Source: Excoecaria cochinchinensis (Eukaryota > Streptophyta > Magnoliopsida > Malpighiales > Euphorbiaceae). Taken from it: a DNA stretch of 64,000 nucleotides. The notes below the pieces were generated by a model. The model was given only the letters and a program-made list of their open reading frames with translations, was not told the DNA's origin and did not search any database. Positions within the stretch are counted from its first letter, which is position 1. Each line of letters begins with the position of its first letter. Shown here piece by piece: positions 53,393 through 63,614 of the stretch. The stretch covers positions 6,206,501 through 6,270,500 of the forward strand of contig CANTUQ010000055.1 in the NCBI GenBank assembly GCA_947683425.1, given 5' to 3'. A program made the position numbers and the translations under genes.

Positions 53393-55985
53393 ATTTTATC
53401 AAGTTTTCATCCAACCATATACAAATTACACACACACTTATATGTGTGTAACATATATACATATATGTTTATCATGTATGCATACAATTATTCTTATATG
53501 ATACTCAAAGTATATTAGTGAATTCAAAATAGTTCATTTATAGTCACTTATGCATATTCCAAATTTCATCTCTAAATTCTATTATCACATATCAATTCAT
53601 ATAACATTCATAGTATCCTCAACTTCATTTAACAAATAAATCCCCCTTAATAAATCACATGTACATTTACTAATTTCAAACCATTATTTAATTATTTAAC
53701 ACATTACAAAAGATTCATGTCCAAAAATCATTTCATAATAGAGTAAGAAATCCAATTTGCAAAACAATTTTAGTGGGTTACACGGCGGTAATGATTCCTT
53801 GCCAGCCGTGTAAGCCAGAAAATCTAAAAGATTCCTAAAAGGTGCTTTAAAGAATCATTTTACACGGTGGTCCAGGAAAGCTACACGACGGTTAGAAGAG
53901 GTTACACGGCGGAGTGAAATTCTTGATCGCCGTCTAACTCAATTCATAAGCAATCTATTTATAACTATAAATCCTAATTACATAGCCATTTTCATGTGTT
54001 TTATAATTTTGTACCATTAATTATATAAAATACATTTCATGTAAAATTTACATATAACATCACCACACTTAATTACTCTCCTTTAATTATTTCCAATTAT
54101 TAATCATTCAAATATCTATTATATAGTCATAAACATGCATTGGATAAGTCTCGGGAAGTTTGGGTTCAATACGGGGAAGAAAAATACAAAATACAGTCAA
54201 CACAGGGGGGCTCACGGCTGAGATGGTTTAGTGCCAACCGTGACTCTTGTTTATTTTGCAACATGCTGTATAGAGGCATGGGTTATGGCTGAGAGGATTT
54301 GGTGCCAGTCATGACCCCTAGTTATTCTTACATCCAAAATAGAATTCACAGGACAAACTTTTCACCACAAATTGTGTAGCTAAAATCAATATGAAAACGT
54401 CATTTTTAGGCAAAATGGTCTTTTAGACATTTTATCAAGTTTTCATCCAACCATATACAAATTACACACACACTTATATGTGTGTAACATATATACATAT
54501 ACATTTATCATGTACGCGTACATTTATTCTTATATGATACTCAAAGTATATTAGTGAATTCAAAATAGTTCATTTATAGTCACCTATGCATATTCCAAAT
54601 TTCATCTCTAAATTCTATTGTCACTTATCACTTCATATAACATTCATAGTATCCTCAACTTCATTTAACAAATAAATCCCCCTTAATAATTCACATGTAC
54701 ATTTACTAATTTCAAACCATTATTTAATTATTTAACACATTACAAAAGATTCATGTCCAAAAATCATTTCATAATAGAGTAAGAAATCCAATTTGCAAAA
54801 TAATTTTTGTGGGTTACGCGGCGGTCATGATTCCTTGCCAGCCGTGTAAGCCAAAGAATCTAAAAGATTTCTAAAAGGTGCTTTCCAGAATCGTTTTAAA
54901 CGGCGGTCCAGGAAAGCTACACGAAGGTTAGAAGAGGTTACACGGCAGAGTGAAATTCTTAATCGCCGTGTAACTCAATTCATAAGCAATCTATTTATAA
55001 CTATCAATCCTAATTACATAGCCATTTTCATGTGTTTTATAACTTTCAACCATTAATTATATAAAATACATTTCATGTAAAATTTACATATAACATCACC
55101 ACACTTAATTACTCTCCTTTAATTATTTCCAATTATTAATCGTTCAAATATCCATTATATAGTCATAAATATGCATTGGATAAGTCCCGGGAAGTTTGGG
55201 TTCAATACGGGGAGGAAAAATGCAAAATATAGTCAACACAGGGGGGCTCACGGCTGAGATAGTTTAGTGCCAACCGTGACTCTTATTTATTTTGCAACAT
55301 GGTGTCTAGAGGCATGGGTCATGGCTAAGAGGATTTGGTGCCAATCGTGACCCCTAGTTATTCTTACGTCCAAAATAGAATTCACAGGACAAACTTATCA
55401 CCACAAATTGTGTAGCTAAAATCAATATGAAAATGTCATGTTTAGGTAAAATGGTCTTCTAGACATTTTATCAAGTTTTCATCCAACCATATACAAATTA
55501 CACACACACTTATATGTGTGTAACATATATACATATACGTTTATCATGTATGCGTACAATTATTCTTATATGATACTCAAAGTATATTAGTGAATTCAAA
55601 ACAGTTCATTTATAGTCACTTATGCATATTCCAAATTTCATCTCTAAATTCTATTATCACTTATCACTTCATATAACATTCATAGTATCCTCAACTTCAT
55701 TTAACAAATAAATCCCCCTTAATAATTCACATGTATATTTACTAATTTCAAACCATTATTTAATTATTTAACACATTACAAAAGATTCATGTCCAAAAAT
55801 CATTTCATAATAAAGTAAGAAATCTAATTTGCAAAACAATTTTAGTGGGTTACACGGCAGTCAAGATTCCCTGGCAGCCGTGTAAGCCAGATAATCTAAA
55901 AGATTCCTAAAAGATGCTTTCTAGAATCATTTTACACGGTAGTTAGAAGAGGTAACACGGTGGTTAGAAATTCTTAACTACCGTG
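53393..55985. repeat. 1,036-bp tandem repeat, 2.5 copies
   Basis: Starts of ATTTTATCAAGTTTTCATCC at 53393, 54429 and 55465 give an exact 1,036-bp period; copies are nearly identical. Unit 3 is cut at 55985 by the minus-strand Tat LTR. Each unit has a block of ACACGGC inverted repeats (53778-53813 in unit 1) and a CACGGCTGAG...CCGTGA pair. No coding capacity. Confidence 0.9.
53778..53813. repeat. TTACACGGC hairpin in tandem unit
   Basis: Arms TTACACGGC (53778-53786) and GCCGTGTAA (53805-53813). A second pair based on TTACACGGCG follows at about 53909-53935. Repeated in unit 2 near 54815-54975 with changes. Confidence 0.8.
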
Positions 55986-57049
55986 TGTGACACGTGTCGG
56001 ACCCCGGAGGCCTCGAAAACCTGCTTTTAGGGTATTCGAGAAAGGTTCATATAACTTGTAAAGATTATAAGGACGACTATTTTAGGCAACAAGATGTATT
56101 TTGGAGTCGCCAACCAATAGAACATTGGGAAAGTTCATTTAGCCTCGTTGAGCCTAAGATGATGCGTATATGTCTATTTTGGGCAACAAGAAATATTGTG
56201 AAATTCCCATCTTAATAGAACATTGGAAAGGTTCATCTAATCTCTAGAAGCCTAAGACCAAAGAGAGTTCGAAACTTTAGTTTTATTTATACATTGGTCA
56301 AAGTTACAAGTGAGTTTTTTGAAGTTAAAATTCCATTCCTTTTTCATTCGATCTAATGCAATTATTAAGGTGCAATTAGAACACATAGTGAAAAGCAGTA
56401 AATAATATGATTAAAATAAAGTAAATAAAAGTACATTAGCTTACAATAAGATAGGGGCAGAATACAACCCCAATAAAAGGAAATATAAATCATGCATAAA
56501 ACGGGACATTTATTCAAGGTGAGGACATTGGTCTTCGCATATATACTTAAAAGAATGATTTTAGGTGGCATTTCATTGGAGGAAAAAATTAGGACTTTGG
56601 TCCCATTATGTTAATGAAAACCTTATTTTTATTGTAAAAATGCTTTTTGTGCTATTTTATATTAACGAACAGAAAAATAAAAGTGGAGAGTAACAAAAGG
56701 CTTAATTAATAAAAAAGAAAGGATGAACAGAATGAACCAAAATGATGTCTCCAAATATCCCAATTTTCAACCTCCATTTTACCATCCATACACAGCAAAA
56801 TAGAACTCATAAAACCAAAATAGACTAACATGTTAGCAACATTAAAATAAAATATTAAAAGCATAATAAATGGCAAAGTAGTAGAAGAATATTAATGAAA
56901 TACCTAAAATTATAATGCAAAGACATAATATAGGAAAAGGAATTGAAACAATTAAAAGGGGGAAAGAAAGGACCTAGGGACGGCCAAGGAAAGACGAGAG
57001 ATGGCCATCCAAGAGGTGATCGATGGGCAGAAGGAGTTTTCCATAACGT

Positions 57050-57074
57050 GCCATTGCTCGCTTTGAGCGATGGC
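57050..57074. repeat. GCCATTGCTC inverted repeat in minus-strand Tat LTR
   Basis: GCCATTGCTC (57050-57059) and GAGCGATGGC (57065-57074), 9 of 10 paired. Confidence 0.75.
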
Positions 57075-58157
57075 TGTCGAAAGGCCCTTATTCCCATCGG
57101 TCATCTCCAAGAGTTAAAAACAACAGAAAAGCTCTATTTTAACAGCACAAAAAGCTTCGATTTCTTACTTTTTTGCGAATTTTATGAATCCTAGGCCACT
57201 ACTTCATGTAATTGTGTTAAATAAATCGTTAATAATATAAATCTAACACAAAATAACAAAAATACAAAGCAAAAAAATTAATTTATATTCTGATTAAATC
57301 ATGTATTTCATGTCAACATATTGAAATTAACGCAAGAATGACTAATTCAGAATATTGATCTCTGGGATGCAAAGGTTGAATAAATCCCCTTTGAATTCCA
57401 CAAGGATTGGTTGACAGTTAAATAAATTAAAAACAATTTTCTCCCTACAAAAAAATCATTCATTTGAAATACTTCGAAACTTTAGGAAGGTAAATCAAGA
57501 AAAGAGAATTGATTTCCCTTTCTCAAATTCACTTCTATGTTTTGAAATAATTTGGAATCTTTAGGAAGGTAAATCGAGAAAAGAGAATTGATTTCCCTTT
57601 TTTGAATTCACTTCTAATTCTTTTTCAGTAAATTTCAAAAGAAAATCAATGTAAAGAGAGAACTTTTGTTTATAAAAATTGATTTTTGCGTTTCCAAAAG
57701 GTTTTCAAAAAAAATACTCCCTTTCTCCTTCACTAGCCCTCTATTTGTAGACTAATGCTGATTTAGAGATAAAGATAAAAATTAAATATTTATCTTTAAA
57801 GATAAATGCAAAATTCCAAATATCCTTAAAGATAAATATTAATTTTGATTTATCTCTATGGATAAACGATATCAAATTATCTTTTGGTGGATAAAATCAA
57901 ATACTTATATTTATATTTGAAGATAAATATCAAATGTTTGATTTATCCATAGAGATAAAGTGATTTCAAATAATTTTTAGATATAAAATCAAACACCTTT
58001 AGTTTATCCTTAAGAATAAACATCTTAAAATTTTTTATTTATCCTCAAACATGTAGAACTTCGTTGTCCGGACCCGACTGACGGACGTCCCGCAGCCGAG
58101 GGAAGGGCGTTGGTCAATTGGGGATAGCCTCACCTGCCAAGCGACGGACACCCGCTC

Positions 58158-58181
58158 GTTGACCGATGAGTGTCGGTCAAC
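58158..58181. repeat. GTTGACCGA hairpin in minus-strand Tat LTR U3
   Basis: Perfect 9-bp arms: GTTGACCGA (58158-58166) and TCGGTCAAC (58173-58181), within a CpG-rich block from about 58076, about 200-300 bp from the LTR start at 58379. Confidence 0.85.
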
Positions 58182-58379
58182 CAAGAGAAAAAAATTTCAT
58201 CTGAAAAGGCTTCTTTCAAAATAAAAGAGACTCAAAAGGATTTTTAGTCGCCAATATCCTTAAAATTTGTGAAAATCAAGGGCAAAAACCTACAACATCA
58301 CTCCTTTACTTGTGAAACAGGTATTGATATAATCATTGGGTAACTCTGTTCTGAGCTACCTCGGGACCTGGTGTCTACA

Positions 58380-58683
58380 GTTGCCCCCAATTTTGGGGAA
58401 ACTAGTGAGCTAGTGACTAGATGAGACAAAATTCAGAGAAAAAGGGAAGAAGCGAGTACCTGATGCAGTCCTTACTTTTTTGTTGTGTTGTTTGAAGATC
58501 ATGGATTGTGGCATATGATTGTTGCCACTCAGTCATTCTGAAGACTTCGGTTAAATTTTTTCGATATATGATTATCGCCGTCAAGACCTTGGCATATGAT
58601 TGTCGCCACCGAGTTGTCCTGAAGACATCTCTCGACCCGTTTAGCAAATTATTATAGCCATCAGGATATATCCTAAAGACTGT
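58380..58683 (-). mobile_element. Minus-strand Tat polypurine tract and 3' UTR fragment
   Basis: Reverse complement of a tract ending GGGGGCAAC abuts the LTR (58380-58398). A repeated word GGCATATGATTGTYGCCAC with GAAGAC appears near 58508-58640, a short counterpart of the plus-strand 3' UTR array. It is cut off by the plus-strand LTR at 58684. Confidence 0.7.
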
Positions 58684-58867
58684 TGTAGACATCAGGTCCT
58701 GAGGTAGCCTAGAATGAAGTTACACAATGATGAGAATGATGCCTGTTCACGGGCAAAAGACCAATAGAAGTGATGATTTCCTCAGAAAAAATGCTTTTCG
58801 TTTTTTAAATTAAAAAAAAAATAAAAAAATAAAAAATAAAATAAAATTTTGGGCCTGTGGTGTGAGG

Positions 58868-58975
58868 CCCATCTCACTAACATGAGATGCAGCCTCACGT
58901 TAGTGAGGCCCATCTCACTAACGTGAGATGTAGCCTCACGTTAGTGAGGCGCGTCTCACAGGTGAGGTGTGAGCT
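58868..58975. repeat. 41-bp tandem hairpin repeat in Tat LTR U3
   Basis: Two full units (58868 and 58909) with GCCTCAC / GTGAGGC (7-bp arms, loop GTTA) and ATCTCA / TGAGAT pairs, then a partial unit. Confidence 0.85.
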
Positions 58976-59869
58976 TCACTCACGCCACTGCCCCCAGCCC
59001 CTCTTTTTTGCTTCTACCAGGATTTTGTTGGAAAATACAGGTGAATGTCTAATTTGAAAAGGAAAATTCTGATTTAGAAAAGGGAATCAGGGGTTTTACA
59101 AAGGGATATGCCTAGGTAAACCATAGTTTTTGAGGACATATAAAAAGAAAAAGTTGAAAAACAAAAAAAAGAGGAGGTTATTTTGAAAACTCCGAAAGAA
59201 TACAGAGAGGAGCTTTGAGAGCAAGAAAGTGATTTTTGGTTCTTAAAGCATTCTGAGATTGTTCTTGAATCCAGGAAATTAATTCCTGACGTTTGAGACT
59301 CAATCATCTCTCACTTTCATTTTTCATTAACGTAAATCTCATTTAAAGTTTTTTTGGTCTCTATTTTGATTTTCTTCTCAAGCAAATCAACAAGGAAACC
59401 AGAGCTTCTTAACTTGCAATCTAAAATCATATCTGAGGGTAAATACTGGGATAAACCACCTGTTTCTTTCCTTCTTCTTTCTATTTCTTATTTTGCTTTA
59501 CTGAGATTTCTTCATTGTACATACTCTGTTTGTTTCTCATTTGATCTTATTAGTCTGTTTATCCTATGTTTGTTGTTGTTTGTTATCAGACATGAACCTT
59601 AAGTATTTATTACGATTAATCGGCATGTTTGTTGCTTTATTATGCATGTTTGATGGTATATTATCATATTTATTAAGTCTGTTAACGTTACTTTGTTAGT
59701 CCCTATTTTTATGTTTGTCTGATCGTACCTTTGTTTTGTCCGAGTTGTGACTTGCCGTTAGAGTCGTGTTTTTGTTTTGTTAAAATCGTGATCTCTTGAT
59801 CGGATCGTGCTTTGGGTTTTCCAACCGAATTGTGCATTTCTGTCTGGGTCATGTCCCTGCTTCACGTGT

Positions 59870-60030
59870 CGCGCTAGTCCGATTGCTCGTTCGGGTCGTG
59901 TATTTTTTGCACGACTCACATCTCTTACACGGCAGTCTTCACGACTCGTGCATTCTTGCATGAGCCGTGAAGGCATTGCACGACTCGTGCATTACTGCAC
60001 GAGTCGCGCTTCTATTGTACGAGTCGTGCA
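59870..60030. repeat. Palindrome array GCACGACTCGTGC in Tat LTR
   Basis: GCACGACTCGTGC at about 59978-59990 is a 6-bp-arm palindrome with centre C. GCACGAGTCGCGC follows six bases later, so the pair forms a larger 12-of-13 inverted repeat. Further CACGACTCGTG (near 59940) and TACGAGTCGTGCAC (near 60018) occur. The word is the same as the Tekay array word, read on the other strand. Confidence 0.88.
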
Positions 60031-61329
60031 CTTGTCCCTCACCCCTCATTCAGCCCGAGCGTCTTTACTTCCTTACCCGAACGTCCTTCCTGGTTTACCT
60101 AAGTACCCGGACGTGTTAACAGATGAATATGTATGATATGAAATATTAATTTACCCTATTTCTCCTTATCAATTTATGTCTTAATTTATTTTGTTAATTT
60201 TTAATTTTTACCCAATTTATCTCTATAAATAATTATTAATGCTATTGTTGTATTATTTGTCAAGGTTTCATCATTTTCATTGGCTTATTTAATTCATTTA
60301 TTTATTAGTTTTTATTTAACTGTTTGTTTATATAATTATTCATTTAATTTACTTTACTAACATTTTATTTTATTTTTTTGTTTTATTGCCTTAAAATTTA
60401 TTTATGCGAGTTATATTTGTGCACGAAATGGAGGATCGGGAAACCAAAGACCTTCGGATTTAGGGTTTGCATTTTTAATTAATGTTTTTCCTTTTATTAT
60501 ATTATCTTTGTATTGTATGTAAAATGTATTTTAGACTCGTCCGAATTATAGAAAATTATGCTTTTTTACAATAATTAATAACTTGGGATTTTTCTTAATA
60601 GAATGGACCAATGTCCTATTTTAACAAATAAAATCTCACTATCAAATAGAGAACCAATTTTCACAAAATGGGATCACTCATCCCCGTTTTCTCAATTAAT
60701 ACCCAAAAATAGTTCTCTATTTTTTTAAGTTAGCAAAAAGGAACCAATGTTCCTAAAATTCAATAAATCTCCCGATTTATGTATGATGCATTTTTAATTA
60801 TTTTGTATGTGTTTATTTATTCATTTTGGGCCATTGTAATTAATTTTGGGGCAAATTTTATTTCTTATGCTTTCTTATTTTGGGGGATTGTTCTGTCCCA
60901 TTTTTTTATGTAATTTATTTACTGTTTTTTATCGCTTTATTTATTGCTTTCTAATGTGCTTGCAATGCGCTTTAAATTCAATGCATGATCGTGTGGAATG
61001 AGAGATGGAATTTTGATTTCTTAAAAACTCATCTATAAACTTAGCTTAGGTCATTAATAAGAGTGAAGTTCCGAACACTTTCTCTGGTTTAAGACCCCCG
61101 AGGTTAGAGACCTTTCCCAATTTCTCGTAAATTGGGTGGCGACTCCAAAATATCTCAAAGGTGCCTAATGGCGTTTTGAGGCTAGATGATCATTTCCAAT
61201 GTTATATTGGGAAGGAGGTGTCCAAGATGTCTCGTGGCACCCAAGATCAAAAGATACGAACCAATCCCTCGAGCCCTAAAAGTGGGTCTCGCCTACGAGG
61301 GCCTTTGCTATGGTTCGGAGCGCGTTACA

Positions 61330-62061
61330 GATCGAAACTTCGATTCGAAAGTGACTTAAGTTAAAATTATAATTGAGTTATTAAGAATCAAAAATTCCAT
61401 TTCTAATCAAAATTGCATTGCATCCACTAAAGCCTTAGAATTATACTAGTAGGTCCCTATTTTACCCCGGTGCATTCCTAAAATATGACCCTACATTCAC
61501 TCAATGTAGGGAAGTGCTAAGGATAATCGCCAGCCCAAGCCTCGTGCCATCATGGTATACCAAATGGAGAGCCAATCGTTAGCTACGCTCGTTATGAGGT
61601 AGACCCGTTGGCAGGGACCATGCTTGGGTAGACCTAAAGTAACACCACCTTTGACCAAAACTCATGTAATGGCAATAGAAACTTCCACTAGGTAATATGC
61701 TCCTTAATACGATGCTTGTTACGTGGGCCCTTATGTATCTAACCAATTCAAATATATTAATTGGGCACTCATCAAAGGCTTTCAAGCCCCGATGGGCTCA
61801 TTTTAGTCAGTTTGAAAGGCCCAGATATATAATGGCTAAAACCCATGCGTATGTGCTTTAAATCAAGAGTGTTATGTTGCTGGCTTTTCACCATGCACCA
61901 TACGCGCCGATTGCGTTCCCCGTTGACCCATGGGTTAAGCCCACCTAGGTAGAGACTATTTGACCTCGTGTGTGGGAGTAACAAGGTCGGAAGGATCTAC
62001 TTGCTCGTATGTGGTTGCGAAATGTTGAACAACGCACGATCATACATTGTACCTGTCATCC
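61330..62061 (+). other. Leader of third Tat element, primer site absent
   Basis: The LTR end is followed at once by GATCGAAACTTCGATTCGAA. In the element at 38809 about 24 bp including the primer site lie between LTR end and this sequence, so the site is deleted here. The rest parallels 38829-39564. Confidence 0.7.
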
Positions 62062-63614
62062 ATGCATCATTCTAACAATCTGAATCTTTCAGCCACCATA
62101 GATTCATCCAAGTGGACTAGATGTTCTGACGGTCGACTAGTGAGGACAGACTCCCCCTTTGGATTGCTAGAATTAGTACCTGTTTGGGATTCTGAGTCAC
62201 TCTCAATAACTATTGCATCATCTTCGATGGCAGAAGAGATCGAAACTCTAACCACTTAAGACCTCGCTAGGAGACTGGAGGATTTTGAGCAGAGGATGTT
62301 AGAAATAATGGGCGCCATGGCCGAAAGGATTGCTCATCCTCCTACCCCACAAGCACCTATGGCTCCACAAGCACCTGTCGCTCAATAACCACCAGTAATC
62401 CCTCCTTGGGGGCAAGTTGAGTTGCCCGTCGGTGAATAGGCCCCAATTATAGGTAATACTGCTCACTAACCTATCAATGAGCCTAAAGCTGCTACTGTGC
62501 CCGCTGAACAAGAAGGGCAAGGGTCCCAAACCCTGATAAGGATTTCGTGATGGAAGAGAAAGTTGAGGAGATAGCAACCCATCTAGCTGTGAGGGGTAGG
62601 GCACCTAGGGTAGAAGATGAGGCTATGAAAGGGATGAGACAGCAGATTAAGGCTATCGCCTGTATGTTATCGGCTGGAAAGGGGATAACCCTGAGGACAG
62701 AGATTTGGGGGATGAAAAGCTGTTGCCCCAGAGGTTTAAGATGCCTGAGTTGCCGCAGGTCGATGGTACTTCGGACCCGTCTACAAATATTAAGCAATAC
62801 ACCCTAGTTATGAAGGGCACAGGGATGACCAAGAGGCAAAAGGTGGAATATTTCTGCCTCAGTCTAGTGGGTTCGGCGGTAGACTGGTATCATGGGCTGG
62901 ATAGGAGATCCAAAGAGGACTGGGACCTTTTGACTGATGAATTCATGAAGTAATACGACTGCAACACCAGAATGGAGGTCACCCTGAAGGACCTTGAACT
63001 TTTACAGTAAAAGAGTGACGAGTCATTCCATGAATACCTCACCAGGTGGAGGAATAGGGTCATGGAGATGAAGTGAAAGCCTGACACTGCTGACCAGATC
63101 AGGCTATTTATCAAGAACTCCTGCCCTTACCTGAGGGACTTGCTCAGCTTTAAGGGGCTCAGAGATTAGGAGTCACTTAAAGACATTGCTGTAGAGGCTG
63201 AGGGGCTTACCTGGTAAAGAAAGCAAGTCAAAATAACTTTGCAGGAAAGAACTTTGGGAACCAGTCAGGGTATAGATCAGGTGGTTCTGGAAGCAGTAAT
63301 AGAAATGGAAAGGCGGCCGAGGTTGTAGCTACTGAGGTTAGACAGGGTCAGAGGTACTACTCTAATTTGGGCCACTCTCTATCCTGGGCATTGGAGAGAC
63401 TGATGAAGGAGGGTAAACTATGACCTTTAACGCCTAGGCTAGCCGTGACTCAGGGACAGCTAGGACACAGAGATGACCAGTACTGTACCTACCATCAACA
63501 CATTGGGCACCTGACGGATTACTGCCAAACTTTGAGAAATAAGATCCAAGATCTTATTGACACCAAACAGATCACTGATCCTGAGAAGAGAGAGAAGAAG
63601 AAAAAGGCAGGCTA
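62062..63614 (+). pseudogene. Tat gag, longer version with frame damage
   Basis: ATG 62062 leads into IDSSKWTRCSDGRLVRT and the DFEQRMLEIMGAMAE coiled-coil-like segment, with a stop at about 62258. Later frames supply the capsid core (MPELPQVDGTSDPSTNIKQY, GSAVDWYHGLDRR, ESFHEYLTRWRNRV) and a zinc-binding-like motif C-x2-H-x4-H-x4-C (YCTYHQHIGHLTDYC, about 63481-63525). At least five stops and two frameshifts are present. It ends KKKAG-stop-NAVPP, as in the short gag at 39565. Confidence 0.8.

Larger units (their letters stand above)
55986..58379 (-). mobile_element. Minus-strand Tat 3' LTR (2,394 bp)
   Basis: Plus-strand TGTGACACGTGTC to GGTGTCTACA. It is followed on the right by the reverse complement of a polypurine tract, so the element lies to the right. 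The left flank CCGTG (55981-55985) interrupts the 1,036-bp repeat exactly where units 1 and 2 read CCGTCTAAC or CCGTGTAAC. It contains inverted repeats at 57050-57074 and 58158-58181. Confidence 0.85.
58684..61329 (+). mobile_element. Third plus-strand Tat element, 5' LTR (2,646 bp)
   Basis: TGTAGACATCAGGTCCTG to GCGCGTTACA. It has a 41-bp-period hairpin block (58868-58975), a TATAAAAA box at 59139, a second palindrome block (59870-60030) and an internal primer-site-like TGGCGACTCCA at 61137-61147. The left flank is ACTGT (58679-58683); the right end of the element is outside the window. Confidence 0.88.

Noticed and set aside
59758..60136. Frames on both strands (72 and 109 codons) rich in C, R and S
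   Set aside because: They cover the palindrome array of the Tat LTR; no conserved domain.
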